Shown here piece by piece: positions 49,528 through 59,103 of a stretch of 64,000 bases of DNA. Every line of letters starts with the position of its first letter. Positions within the stretch are counted from its first letter, which is position 1. The stretch is from assembly GCF_016907955.1 (NCBI RefSeq), contig NZ_JAFBCX010000018.1, forward strand, positions 81,348 to 145,347. Direction: 5' to 3'. Made by a program: the position numbers and the translations under genes. The stretch is from Lentzea nigeriaca. Its GTDB lineage: Bacteria > Actinomycetota > Actinomycetes > Mycobacteriales > Pseudonocardiaceae. The notes beneath the pieces are model-generated. The model saw nothing but the letters and a program-made list of their open reading frames with translations, had not been told where the DNA came from and made no database searches.

Positions 49528-50584
49528 CAGGCTGTGGTTCGTGTCGCTTGAGGAGATCTTCGCCTTCCACGCCCAGGAGGCCGGGCCGCCGCGGTTCGCG
49601 GAGTTCGGCGCGTGGGTGGTCACCCGCTATTCCGATGTGGACAGAGTGCTGACCGGGCACGAGGTGTTCTCGTCGGACGAACTGCGCTACAGCGCCCAGC
49701 CGATCCCGCACCGCGACAACCCGTTGCTGCGGAGCCTGCTCGCGACCGATCCGCCGCGGCACCACGCGTTGCGGCGGATCGTCAGCCAGGTGTTCACGCC
49801 GCGCGCGGTGGCCGCGCTGGAGCCGATGATCAACGAGAGGGTCTCGATCGCGGGGTCGAGGCTGGACCTCGTCCACGACGTGGCCTACCCGCTGTCGGTG
49901 CACACGATCGCGGACCTGCTCGGCGTGCGGGTGTCGCCGGACTTCGTGCGGTGGACCGAGGCGATCACGTCGTTCTTCGGCACGTTCACCGCCGACGAGA
50001 CCGAGTTCCGCCAGGCGTTGCGGGAGATCCGCGCCTTCTTCCGCGAAGAGAGCTCGAACGGTGTGGTCGCAACGCTGCGGGCCTCGGGCCTGACCGAGGA
50101 CGAGCTGATCAACTTCTGTGTCCTGCTGCTGATCAACGGCCACGAGACCACCAAAACGCTGCTGGTCGACGCGATGCTGTGCCTCGCAGGGCAGCCGAAG
50201 CCCGCCGACCTCGCGACGGCGGTCGAGGAAGTCCTGCGCTACCTGCCGCCGACCGGCGGCACCGACCGGTTCGTCACCAGACCCACCACGCTCGGCGGCG
50301 TGGAGCTCCAGCCGGGCGACCGCGTCGTCGCGATGATCTCCGCCGCCAACCGCGACCCGGCCGTCTTCGCCGACCCGCACACCTTCGACCCGAGCCGCAC
50401 CGTCAACCCGCACCTGTCGTTCGGCCACGGCATCCACTTCTGCCTCGGCGCGCACCTGGCGCGGATGGAAGTGCGGATCGCCCTCGCGGCCCTGCTCGAC
50501 CGGACCTGGCAGGTCGCGGACCTGAAGACCCGCCGGACGCCGGTCGGCATCGACGTCCTGGAACTGACGCTGAGCGCGGCGTGA
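49520..50584 (+). CDS. Cytochrome P450, short form
   Basis: About 354 residues, 40-50 fewer than usual; the N-terminal A-helix region is missing and the protein starts VPSRLWFVSLEEIFAFHAQE. All core elements are present: C-helix DPPRHHALRRIVSQVFTPRA, I-helix LINGHETTKT, K-helix AVEEVLRYLPPTGGTDRF, and haem loop SFGHGIHFCLGAHLARME. GTG at 49520 overlaps the AraC stop; GTG at 49541 is an alternative. The patatin gene follows 12 bases after the stop. Substrate unknown. Confidence 0.9.
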   Translation: MPSRLWFVSLEEIFAFHAQEAGPPRFAEFGAWVVTRYSDVDRVLTGHEVFSSDELRYSAQPIPHRDNPLLRSLLATDPPRHHALRRIVSQVFTPRAVAALEPMINERVSIAGSRLDLVHDVAYPLSVHTIADLLGVRVSPDFVRWTEAITSFFGTFTADETEFRQALREIRAFFREESSNGVVATLRASGLTEDELINFCVLLLINGHETTKTLLVDAMLCLAGQPKPADLATAVEEVLRYLPPTGGTDRFVTRPTTLGGVELQPGDRVVAMISAANRDPAVFADPHTFDPSRTVNPHLSFGHGIHFCLGAHLARMEVRIALAALLDRTWQVADLKTRRTPVGIDVLELTLSAA

Positions 50585-50596
50585 GACAGTCGAAGG

Positions 50597-51541
50597 GTGT
50601 CCGACGACGTACTGCAGCTGATGCGCGACCGCGTGCAGCACCACAGCACCCCAGGCCGGCGCACCGACGACGCACGTCTGGTGCTGCTCATCGAAGGCGG
50701 AAGCTCACGCGGCGCCTACTCGAGCGGCATGACCGTCGCCATCGAGCAACTCGGCCTGCTGCCGGTGTTCGACGCGGTCTACGGCAGCTCGGCCGGCTCC
50801 CTGAACGCCGCGTGGCTGCTGTGCGGCCGCGCCGAGAGCACCAAACACGCGTGGTGGGACCCGCGCGTCATGCGGACGACCATCAACCCGCTGCGCGCGC
50901 TGATCCGGCAACCGGTCGTGGACACCAAGCACCTCGTGCACACCGTCTACACGCAGGTCATGCCGATGGGCTTCCAGGACATCCTCGACAACCCCGTCGA
51001 GTTCCACCCGATCGCCACCGACGCCCTCACCGGCGAGCCCGCCGACCTGCACGGCATGATCCACGACGTCCCGAGCCTGCAGGCCGCCCTGCGAGCGTCG
51101 ACCGCGATGCCGCTGCTCGCCGGCAAACCCGTCGTGATCGACGGCCGCCCGTACGTCGACGCGGGCCTGAGCGAGTCGTTCGGCGTGCGGACCGCACTCG
51201 CCCAGAAGGCCACGCACATCGTCGCCCTGCGCACCCGCCGCAGCGACGAGATGCCCTCCGCCCCGTCCCGCGGCGAACGGATCGTGCTGGCACGGTGGTT
51301 CGCCCGGCACGCGCCGGGAGTCGCGCAGACCTGGCTGCGCCACAAGGAGCTCAGGGTCGAGGAGGAGCACCTGCTCGCGACGCACCCCGCCTGCCTGCAG
51401 ATCCGCCCGCCTCTGGGCAGCCTGCGGGTCGGCCGCACCGAACGACGTCCCGAGGTGTTGCAGGCCGTCGTCGACACCGGTATCCGTGCGGCGACGAACG
51501 CACTGGCGGCAGCCGCGCGTTCCGTCGCCCGCGAACCCTAG
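50597..51541 (+). CDS. Patatin-like phospholipase
   Basis: 314 residues. Ser-Asp dyad: oxyanion loop IEGGSSRGAYSSGM, nucleophile Ser65 in YGSSAGS, Asp188 in YVDAGLSES. Resembles the bacterial YjjU/RssA-type group with STAMPLLAGKPVVIDG. Expected to hydrolyse acyl esters of lipids or small metabolites. GTG start with GAAGGG. Third gene of the AraC-P450 operon; its TAG stop overlaps, antiparallel, the TAG of the CHAT gene in a shared CTAG. Confidence 0.9.
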   Translation: MSDDVLQLMRDRVQHHSTPGRRTDDARLVLLIEGGSSRGAYSSGMTVAIEQLGLLPVFDAVYGSSAGSLNAAWLLCGRAESTKHAWWDPRVMRTTINPLRALIRQPVVDTKHLVHTVYTQVMPMGFQDILDNPVEFHPIATDALTGEPADLHGMIHDVPSLQAALRASTAMPLLAGKPVVIDGRPYVDAGLSESFGVRTALAQKATHIVALRTRRSDEMPSAPSRGERIVLARWFARHAPGVAQTWLRHKELRVEEEHLLATHPACLQIRPPLGSLRVGRTERRPEVLQAVVDTGIRAATNALAAAARSVAREP

Positions 51542-54500
51542 TGTCCGATGTGGACGAACGGCGTCCACACGCTCGGGTTGCCGGGATGACGCTCGCGGAG
51601 CGCACGAACCGCCTGGTGCAGCGCGACACCGGCCTCCCGTGAGTCGGGGCTGCCGTTCCTGGCCAGGTGCTCGTACACCAGCTCGGCCACATCGGCGGCG
51701 ATCGTGTCGTACACCGTCCACAGGGTGGCGATGACGTGACTGGTGCCGCCGTAGCGCATCGCGCTGGCCAAGGTCATCATCTCGTCGGTGAGCCGGACCC
51801 CGGTCGTGGCGGTCTGGCAGGCGGACAGGAAGACCAGGTCGGCCTCCTGCGAGTTGACGTCCGCGATCGACAGCGCCCCGTCGAACAGCGCCAGCCCGCC
51901 GTTGGACGGGTTGTCGAGGTCCTGGTGGCCGTGACAGCTCAGGTGCACCCAGTCGTGGCCGGCCAGCTCGCGCAGCACCGCCTCCCTGGTCGCGGACGCA
52001 CCCTCGAGCAGGGTGTGCCTGTCTCCCGGAAACAGGCCGACGAGCAGATCGCGTTCGCGGCCGCTGCTGGGCAGCTCGGGATGCCCCGGAGCGGTGACGC
52101 TGACGATGAGCGTCCGAGGCTCCGGTGAAACCAGACGGTTCGGCACTGCCTGCAGAGCACGAACCGTTGGCGTGTAGGAGGACACGACACGATCGATGAC
52201 GGACACGGGTGGCTGGGCGCGGTGGTGACCGGCGGCGTGCAGGGGAAGCAGCGCGAACGGACCTGTCGGACACCACCACACCCGAGGCCACTCACCGGTC
52301 GGCGTGCCGGTGTGGCCGAGGTGCCGCAACACCGGTTCGGCGACGGTCTCCCACAGCCACTCGAGCGTGTCGTGGATCGACTTCTCCATCGCCGCGAGAC
52401 GGTCGCGGAACCTCGCTCTGAGCCGGTCGTCGGCCCGGTTCGCGACGAACGCCAGCCGAGCTCGCGCGAACTCGTCGAGCGCGTTCAGGTACGCGTTGGC
52501 CCGGTCCACGACCTCGTCGAGGTTGACGGCGGGAAGGCCTACGGTCTGCACGGACGTACCGTCGAGCACCAGGGCGTCGGAGCGCCATTCGCTGGCGGTG
52601 ACGACGATGACGGCGCCGTCGGTGATCCCTTCCTGCAGCGCCGTCACGGTTGGTGGCCTGAGGAAGTCCGCACGGCCCGGCAACTCGCGAATGCGGTCGA
52701 GGAGCACCTGCCACCGCTCGGCCAGCTCCGTGCGCTGCTCCACCGTCAGCGCCGCGGCCGGGCTCAGCTCAGGACGGTGCCGAGTGAGTTCGAGGCCGAC
52801 GCGCGTGAACTCCTCGGCCAGGTCGGGATCTCGGGCCTGCACGTCACTGAGGTCCATCCGCAGATGAAGCGCCTCGGCCATGAGGATCCCGCGGGTCTGC
52901 TCCATGAGCTCGACGGCGAGCTCGGGCCGGCCGGTGGCCAGCGCGGCCGCGGCGACGGTCCTCGGCAGCCAAGCCGCCCCGGCCAGTCCGCGCTCACGAT
53001 CGGCACGTCGCAGCGCAGGTCCAACCTGGACCAGCAGCAGCTCGATCGCGTGCCGGCACGCGCTCAGGGCATCGTGCGGGTCGTCCAGGGTCATCGCGAG
53101 CTCGGCCCAATGTCCGGCCGCGACGAACTGGTTGTTGTTGGCACCACTGGGATACGACGCGGCCGCGCGGTGGAGGTCCCTGGCGCGCACCAGCTTGTCC
53201 CGTTCATCGGACTCCGCGAGCACCTGGGCCAGCGTGTAGAGCAACACGTCGCGTTGCGGGTGCGCGTCGCCGTCCCGCAGTGCCGACTCCGCTGCCTCCG
53301 CGGCCTCGGCGAGCAGGGTGGTGTCCGGGAACTTCCGGTGCTGGGCGAGGAGTGACCGGGCGAGACTCGCGGACGCCGTCGCGCGGAAGTCGGGACTGTC
53401 GCCCGCGGAAGCGACGGCAGCCCGCGCGCAGTCCGTCGCCTCCGCGAGCAGCGCCGGGTCGTCGTCGAACCCGGCCAGTGTCTGCAGCACTTCCTGGAGG
53501 CTGACGAGGTAGAGCGACCGGAACGGGTAGGCGACCGGAACCGTTTTGGTGGCTTCGCGTTGGAACCGCACGGCCTCTCGCAGCGCGTCGATGTCACCGG
53601 ATCGCTGGTACCGCAACGTCAGGCACTGGGCCAGCGTGTTCAGCGAGCCCGAGCCCCAGCTCCTCGTGCCGGGCAGCGCCGCGACGACGCGCCGGCCCAG
53701 GTCGATCGCCTCGTCGAGCAGCTCGTTCGCACCCGTGCTCAGGTAGTAGGAGAGCAGGATGCCGGGGAAGTTGGCACCCACCCCGTCGTCCTCGCCGGCT
53801 TCGCTCCGGAAGGCCGCACGGCCGACCTGGACCGCCCGGCGCAACAGCTTCGGATCACCGGTGACCCGCGACCGCACCGCGAGTGTCTCGGCCAGCAGCA
53901 TCTGTTCGCTCCGCCCGGAGCCGGGAAGGTCTGCTGCTCTCGCAGCCAACGCGCACGCGTCGTCCACGCGGCTGTGGTCGCCCAGGTCGAAGTGCAGCCG
54001 CAGCAGTGTCTGGACGCAGCCCTCGAGCCGGGAAGCGAGGTTCGGGTGATCTGACGGCGTGTCCTCGAGCAGGGCGTCCCACAGGCTGACCGCCTCGTGC
54101 AGCAGCGGGACGGCGCCGGTCGCGGTGTAGGCGTCGTGCAAGCCGGTCACCAGCGAGACCCTGCGGGCATCGGCCAGTTCGTCGTCCTGTGCGGAGATGG
54201 AGACGCCGTGGCGCAACGCGGTGATCGCGTCCCGCCACAGGCCTGTCTCGCCGAGTTCCTCCGCGAGATCCATGAGCCTCAGGCCGATCCGGGTCAGCGT
54301 CGCGGGACTGTCCATTCCCAGCGGTTCCGGCACGTCGAGGTGTTGTCGCAGCAGCTGGGCGGCCTCGGCACGGCCGTCGCCGGTCTCGCGCAGGAGGTTC
54401 GCGAGCTCCAGAGCCGCGTCCTGGGCAGCCGCGCCGCCAGGTGGCAGCAGCGCATACCACTCGCGGGCGCGGTCGACCGCCTCGGCGAGGTGCGCCGGAT

Positions 54501-56913
54501 CGGGGTCGCGCAGGAACAGGTCACGCAGGGAGTGGACGAGGGTTTCCAGGATCTCCGCGCGCCTCGCCCCGTCCGGCAGCGCGGCATCTGCCTTCCGCAG
54601 CACGCTGACCGCTTCCGCCGAGTGCACGGGATCCTTCGTCCGCACGCTCAACGTGGACAGCGCGAGCCCCAGGTTGGACAACAGGCCGGGCCACCCGTGG
54701 TGGTCCGGCGCCATCACCTCTGTCGCGCGACGGAAGACGTCGACGACCTCGGCGATGTCGTCGACCGACGGGTCGCGTACCGCCAGCAGCGCCGAACCCA
54801 GGTTCGACAGGTGCAGCCCGGCGCTGGGATGCCCGTCGGGCGTGAGCTCGACGCTGCGCCGGCAGATGCCGACGGCCTCGTTCGCCACGTCCGGATCGCG
54901 GGTGTGCCGGTGCAGACGGGAAAGCAGCGCGCCGAGCACCGACAACCGGCCCGGCAGATACGGTTCGTCGGGCGGACTCAGCTCCACGGACGTGCGCAGC
55001 GCCTCGACGGCTTCCACCAGCAGTGGCTCGGTCTGCTCGTCGGCAGGGAGACTCACGACGATGACGCCGAGGTTGTTGAGCGCCGCGGCCTCCGCCGACA
55101 CGCTGGCCGCCCGTGCCGCCTCGACCGCACGCCGTGCCATGTGCAGGGCCTCGACCATCCACTGGCGCGATCCGGTTTGCTCGTAGCGCATCGCCGCGAA
55201 GACGCTCTGCTCCCGGAAGCGGTCACTGGCCAACGACGGTTCGTCGGACTGATCGTCCGCGACGGAGGCGTAGTAGTCGGTGACCGGGGCCGGCAGAACG
55301 GAGCTGGCGACCTGGTACACGGGGTAGAACAGCGTGACGGCCCAGTTCTGGTCCTCGCGCGCCCGCAGCTCGTCCTCCTGACGGAACGACCGCAACCAGA
55401 ACAACCAGCCGTACAGGCACATCGTGGCTGGGTCGCTGACCGTCCCCAGAGGAACCTTCCGCAGCAGATGCGCCTGATCGGTCAGCGAGTCGTCGAACAG
55501 TGGAGCGGGATCGCCGGTGCGGGCGAGTTCCTCGAAGACCTGGCGGACCGTCGGCGCCAGCGGATGCCCGCGTCCCTGCGCCGGGCTCAGCAGGCCGGCC
55601 ATCAGCAGGACCGCGGCGGCCGAGCCGGTGAGATCACCGGTGATCTCGTCCCTGGCGAAGAGCAACCTCGCCAACGTGAGCGCGTCGATCGCGGTGTCGT
55701 CCGGTGAGGCTTCGTCCGCCGGGATGCCGCGGGCGAACGCGATGGCCTCGTCCAGGTCGGCGAGGCGTTGGCCGAACTCGAATCGCAGGACGAGCAGATC
55801 CCGGCGGGCACGCAGGTGCCGTGCGCGGGACCTCGGCGAGGACGCGGCGGTGAGCAGCAGGTCCACCACCTCGAACGCGCGGGCCAGGTCATCCCCGTCG
55901 CGGTGGTGCTCGGCGCGGCGGGTCAGTACGTCCAGGTGGATCTCCAGGGTCTCGACACCTTGGGCGTTCAGGAAGCCGGTACGCAGCACGGGTTCCGCGG
56001 CGCGGGCCGCTACGGCGGCCGCTTCCTCCAGATCGCGTTCGGCGCCGGTCCGGCTGTGCTGGAACGACAGCGCGCGCGCCAGGTTCATCAGCGCCACCTG
56101 GAGTTCGGGGTGCCCGGGACCCATCTGGTCGACGGCCTGGCGGGCGAGGGGGATCGCCTCGTCGAGATCGGCCTCGTCGCGGCGCAGCTCGTAGCGGTCG
56201 CGCAGCGAGATCGACAGGCTGGAGAGGATCACCGGAAGCCGCAGGCGCTCGTCCCGCACCGCGCGGCGGCCTGCCGCGATGGCCTCGTCGAGGTCGGTCG
56301 CCGCGCCGGTGTCGCGATAGCGGGCCCGCAGCGCCAACCCGATGTTCGCCCACATCGCGGCCACCTGATCGTGTTCGTCGCCGAGGATCGCCGCGATCTC
56401 GCGCCACGCGTCGATCGCCGCGTCCCGGTCCGGCGCGCCCTTTTCCTTCAGATAGCGGTTGAAACGCTGGGCCGCCAGATGGTTGAGGTGCACCGCGCGT
56501 TCCATGCTGCCGGGCGGTGCCAAGTGCGCGACGACCATCTGGGCGGCGACGACCCGGTTCAGATCCGCGTCCTCGACAGGGGACCAGGTGGTCACCAGGT
56601 CGTCCCAGCCTGGGTCGAGGTCCACCAGCACCCGCAGCCCCAGCGGAAGAGTGTCCGTCCCGGGCAACGCCTTGGCGCGGTCGACCGCCGAGCGCAGCTC
56701 CGGTTCCCCCGATCCGACCGGCAGCGCCCAGAAACGCCGCCACAGGTAGCGGATCAGCGTCCGCTGACGGGGTTCGGTCGCCGGGAGGTCGGCGAGAAGC
56801 TCGGTGAGCCGGGCGGCCCTGGCCTCGATCGCCGGTGCCAGCGGATCGGCGCCGGGCGTCGCGAAGTGGTGCTCCAGATGGGCGACCAGCTCGTCGAGCT
56901 CGACCTCGTTCAC
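51538..56913 (-). CDS. Giant TPR-CHAT protein (caspase-like protease)
   Basis: 1,791 residues. Residues about 100-1350 are TPR-like helical repeats (AAMWANIGLALRARYRDTGA; EAIDLGRRVVAALPGTRSWG). The C-terminal 300 residues are a CHAT domain: RTLIVSVTAPGHPELPSSGR, catalytic His1661 in VHLSCHGHQD, catalytic Cys1699 in FLSACQTATTG, and closing TLWTVYDTIAADVAELVY. CHAT is a caspase/separase-like Cys protease fold used in conflict and cell-death systems such as TPR-CHAT with Gasdermin or type III-E CRISPR. Its GTG overlaps the stop of a three-helix membrane protein (GTGA), so the two are made together. Target unknown. Confidence 0.9.
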   Translation of the reverse strand: MNEVELDELVAHLEHHFATPGADPLAPAIEARAARLTELLADLPATEPRQRTLIRYLWRRFWALPVGSGEPELRSAVDRAKALPGTDTLPLGLRVLVDLDPGWDDLVTTWSPVEDADLNRVVAAQMVVAHLAPPGSMERAVHLNHLAAQRFNRYLKEKGAPDRDAAIDAWREIAAILGDEHDQVAAMWANIGLALRARYRDTGAATDLDEAIAAGRRAVRDERLRLPVILSSLSISLRDRYELRRDEADLDEAIPLARQAVDQMGPGHPELQVALMNLARALSFQHSRTGAERDLEEAAAVAARAAEPVLRTGFLNAQGVETLEIHLDVLTRRAEHHRDGDDLARAFEVVDLLLTAASSPRSRARHLRARRDLLVLRFEFGQRLADLDEAIAFARGIPADEASPDDTAIDALTLARLLFARDEITGDLTGSAAAVLLMAGLLSPAQGRGHPLAPTVRQVFEELARTGDPAPLFDDSLTDQAHLLRKVPLGTVSDPATMCLYGWLFWLRSFRQEDELRAREDQNWAVTLFYPVYQVASSVLPAPVTDYYASVADDQSDEPSLASDRFREQSVFAAMRYEQTGSRQWMVEALHMARRAVEAARAASVSAEAAALNNLGVIVVSLPADEQTEPLLVEAVEALRTSVELSPPDEPYLPGRLSVLGALLSRLHRHTRDPDVANEAVGICRRSVELTPDGHPSAGLHLSNLGSALLAVRDPSVDDIAEVVDVFRRATEVMAPDHHGWPGLLSNLGLALSTLSVRTKDPVHSAEAVSVLRKADAALPDGARRAEILETLVHSLRDLFLRDPDPAHLAEAVDRAREWYALLPPGGAAAQDAALELANLLRETGDGRAEAAQLLRQHLDVPEPLGMDSPATLTRIGLRLMDLAEELGETGLWRDAITALRHGVSISAQDDELADARRVSLVTGLHDAYTATGAVPLLHEAVSLWDALLEDTPSDHPNLASRLEGCVQTLLRLHFDLGDHSRVDDACALAARAADLPGSGRSEQMLLAETLAVRSRVTGDPKLLRRAVQVGRAAFRSEAGEDDGVGANFPGILLSYYLSTGANELLDEAIDLGRRVVAALPGTRSWGSGSLNTLAQCLTLRYQRSGDIDALREAVRFQREATKTVPVAYPFRSLYLVSLQEVLQTLAGFDDDPALLAEATDCARAAVASAGDSPDFRATASASLARSLLAQHRKFPDTTLLAEAAEAAESALRDGDAHPQRDVLLYTLAQVLAESDERDKLVRARDLHRAAASYPSGANNNQFVAAGHWAELAMTLDDPHDALSACRHAIELLLVQVGPALRRADRERGLAGAAWLPRTVAAAALATGRPELAVELMEQTRGILMAEALHLRMDLSDVQARDPDLAEEFTRVGLELTRHRPELSPAAALTVEQRTELAERWQVLLDRIRELPGRADFLRPPTVTALQEGITDGAVIVVTASEWRSDALVLDGTSVQTVGLPAVNLDEVVDRANAYLNALDEFARARLAFVANRADDRLRARFRDRLAAMEKSIHDTLEWLWETVAEPVLRHLGHTGTPTGEWPRVWWCPTGPFALLPLHAAGHHRAQPPVSVIDRVVSSYTPTVRALQAVPNRLVSPEPRTLIVSVTAPGHPELPSSGRERDLLVGLFPGDRHTLLEGASATREAVLRELAGHDWVHLSCHGHQDLDNPSNGGLALFDGALSIADVNSQEADLVFLSACQTATTGVRLTDEMMTLASAMRYGGTSHVIATLWTVYDTIAADVAELVYEHLARNGSPDSREAGVALHQAVRALRERHPGNPSVWTPFVHIGH

Positions 56914-57404
56914 ATCCGGCCCACGATCACGACGACGGCGGTCGCGAACGGCACGAGCGCGAGCACCTGCAGGATCAGTCCCGCGCTGACACACGCGGCC
57001 TTGAACCTGTTGGCCTCGCGCAAGGTCCGGACCGTGGTTGCGTGCACCGTCGCCACGTTGTTGCGCGCGTCGACCTCGCTGTCGGTCCAGTGCTCCCGCA
57101 GCATCCTGGTCAGCGTCGCCGTCGCCGCGACGGCATAACGCGCGTTCCACCCCGCGACGATCCCGGCGATCGCGGCCAGCACGAACAACGCCACCGCGAG
57201 CAGCACCAGCCCGACCGCCAGCGGCGGGACCGGGGTCTTCACCCCGGCCTGCACCATGGCGGTGATGCCCGACAACAGGGTGACCAGCACACCGGACGCG
57301 GTCACCAGCGTCTGGCCTCTGCCGTCGAGCGCGGTCCGGCGTTCGCGCTCCGCCTTGAGCTCGCCCTCGACGAACGCCAGGTACACCTGCCCTTGGTCGC
57401 TCAC
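56910..57404 (-). CDS. Three-helix membrane protein upstream of the CHAT gene (SLATT/PycTM-like)
   Basis: 164 residues. A charged amphipathic head (VYLAFVEGELKAERERRTAL) with DGRGQTLVTASGVLVTLL leading into helix 1, helix 2 LAVGLVLLAVALFVLAAIAG, a cytoplasmic loop (EHWTDSEVDARNNVATVHAT), and helix 3 LILQVLALVPFATAVVVIV. The head-plus-hairpin layout recalls SLATT and Pycsar-TM effectors, which form pores or disturb membranes when a partner signals; that is inference, not demonstrated similarity. GTG start overlaps the stop of a 40-residue gene and its own stop overlaps CHAT. Confidence 0.8.
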   Translation of the reverse strand: MSDQGQVYLAFVEGELKAERERRTALDGRGQTLVTASGVLVTLLSGITAMVQAGVKTPVPPLAVGLVLLAVALFVLAAIAGIVAGWNARYAVAATATLTRMLREHWTDSEVDARNNVATVHATTVRTLREANRFKAACVSAGLILQVLALVPFATAVVVIVGRM

Positions 57405-57523
57405 CCGCCGTCCCGCTGTTCGCCGGCCGGATGCCCGCCCTCGCGGACGTTCTCCATCTCCAGCCACGACTGGTCGGCCGGCGGTTCCACCCGGTCGTTC
57501 GGCGGCTCGTTCGGCTCGGTCAT
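57401..57523 (-). CDS. 40-residue protein, first gene of the CHAT operon
   Basis: Starts MTEPNEPPNDRVEPPADQSW and continues LEMENVREGGHPAGEQRDGG; acidic, Pro-rich, no membrane helix. ATG has an excellent SD (GGGAGGGG) and the stop overlaps the next GTG (GTGA), which argues that it is real despite its size. Could be an inhibitor or protease substrate of the CHAT protein (inference). The spacer to the divergent amidase (57524-57626) holds the promoter region; no palindrome was recognised. Confidence 0.65.
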   Translation of the reverse strand: MTEPNEPPNDRVEPPADQSWLEMENVREGGHPAGEQRDGG

Positions 57524-57626
57524 GTCCCCTCCCGGTTCGCGTTGGGACGTTATCGGCATTGTGGCTGGATCTCTTGAGAAACGGGCACTTCCGGCACGAA
57601 CCGTCCTCGGCGGCTACCTTGTCCGG

Positions 57627-59099
57627 ATGGACTTCGACGAGTACCGGAAACACGACGCCACCGGGCTGGCGCAGCTGGTCGCCGCGAAGCAGGTGTCCGC
57701 GGCCGAACTGCTGGCCGTGGCACGGGAGCGCGCGGCCGAGGTCAACCCGCGGCTCAACGCGATCGTGCGGGACGTTCCCGCCGAGCCGTCGGAGGACCTC
57801 ACCGGGCCGTTCGCCGGGGTGCCGTTCCTGATCAAGGACCTCGGCCAGGACTACGCGGGGCTGCCCACGTCGAACGGCTCGCGCTCGCTCAAGGGGCACC
57901 CGGTCGCCGAGCACTCGACGGTCGTGCGGCGCTGGCTCGACGCGGGGCTCGTGATCTTCGGTAAGACGAACCTGCCGGAGTTCGGCGCGAAGGCCATCAG
58001 CGAGCCGCTCGCCTGGGGGCCCGCCCGCAACCCGTGGGACCTGGAACGGACGCCCGGTGGCTCGTCGGGCGGGTCGGCGGCCGCGGTCGCCGCCGGGATC
58101 GTGCCGTGCGCCGGGGCGAACGACGGTGGTGGTTCGACGCGGATTCCGGCGGCCTGCTGCGGGCTCGTCGGGCTGAAGCCCGGACGCGGGCTTACGCCGT
58201 TCGGGCCGGAGTCCGCCGAGATGATGCACGGCGCGGCGGTGCAGGGCGTGGTGTCGCGGACCGTGCGGGACACGGCCGCGATGCTCGACGTCATCTGCGG
58301 TGGCGAACCGTCCGGGCCGTACTCGCCCGCCGTGCCGTCGGCGTCGTTCGCGTCGTGTGTCGGCGAGGATCCGGGGAAGCTGCGGATCGGGGTGCGGGTA
58401 CCGTCCGCGATCACCCCTCAGCCGCACGCCGAGGCGTACGCGGCCGTCGATAACGCCGTCCGGGTGCTGACCGATCTCGGTCACCACGTCGAGGAGCTGC
58501 CGGAGGCGCCGTTCGACGACGCCGCGCTGGCCCGCGACTTCCTGCTGACGTGGTTCGTGAACCTGGCCTGGAAGGTCGCCGACACGAAGCGGGTCACCGG
58601 GGCGCCGGACATCGCGTTCGAGCGCGACACGTTGCTGATGGCCGCGCTGGGACGGGCCACCAGCCCGGTCGACTACGTGGACGCCGTCCACCGGCGGCAC
58701 GAGCACACGCGGCGGCTCAGCACCTTCTTCGAGTCCTACGACCTCCTGCTGACGCCGACGCTGGCTACCCCGCCGCCCGAGGTCGGCGCGTTCGACCTGC
58801 CGTTGTCGTTGCAGCGGGCGACCGACGTGCTGCTCAAGACCGGCACGGCCCGGCTCCTGCGCTACACCAAGATCCTCGACGACATGATCTCCGACAACCT
58901 CGGCTGGGTGCCGTACACGCAGCTCGCGAACATCACCGGCCGCCCGGCGATCTCGCTGCCTCTGCACTGGACGGCGGACGGGCTGCCGCTCGGCGTCCAG
59001 TTCGTCGCGCCGCTCGAAGGGGAGTCGGTGCTGATCCGGCTCGCGTCGCAGCTGGAGGAAGCGCTGCCGTGGGCGGACCGGATGGCCGTCATTCGCTGA
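57627..59099 (+). CDS. Amidase-signature family hydrolase
   Basis: 490 residues. Ser-cisSer-Lys triad of the amidase signature: Lys70 in VPFLIKDLG, Ser146/147 in RTPGGSSGGSAAAVAAG, and nucleophile Ser170 in ANDGGGSTRIPA. C-terminal LANITGRPAISLPLHW and GLPLGVQFVAP are also family features. Hydrolyses a carboxamide; the substrate is not predictable. ATG at 57627 (MDFDEYRKHD). Convergent with the malonate operon, four bases from the carboxyltransferase stop. Confidence 0.92.
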   Translation: MDFDEYRKHDATGLAQLVAAKQVSAAELLAVARERAAEVNPRLNAIVRDVPAEPSEDLTGPFAGVPFLIKDLGQDYAGLPTSNGSRSLKGHPVAEHSTVVRRWLDAGLVIFGKTNLPEFGAKAISEPLAWGPARNPWDLERTPGGSSGGSAAAVAAGIVPCAGANDGGGSTRIPAACCGLVGLKPGRGLTPFGPESAEMMHGAAVQGVVSRTVRDTAAMLDVICGGEPSGPYSPAVPSASFASCVGEDPGKLRIGVRVPSAITPQPHAEAYAAVDNAVRVLTDLGHHVEELPEAPFDDAALARDFLLTWFVNLAWKVADTKRVTGAPDIAFERDTLLMAALGRATSPVDYVDAVHRRHEHTRRLSTFFESYDLLLTPTLATPPPEVGAFDLPLSLQRATDVLLKTGTARLLRYTKILDDMISDNLGWVPYTQLANITGRPAISLPLHWTADGLPLGVQFVAPLEGESVLIRLASQLEEALPWADRMAVIR

Positions 59100-59103
59100 G
59101 AGG

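Noticed and set aside
43894..51541. A biosynthetic gene cluster (two P450s, methyltransferase, ABC-F)
   Set aside because: No core biosynthetic enzyme (PKS, NRPS, terpene synthase, RiPP maturase) is present and the genes point in different directions; co-location alone is not enough.
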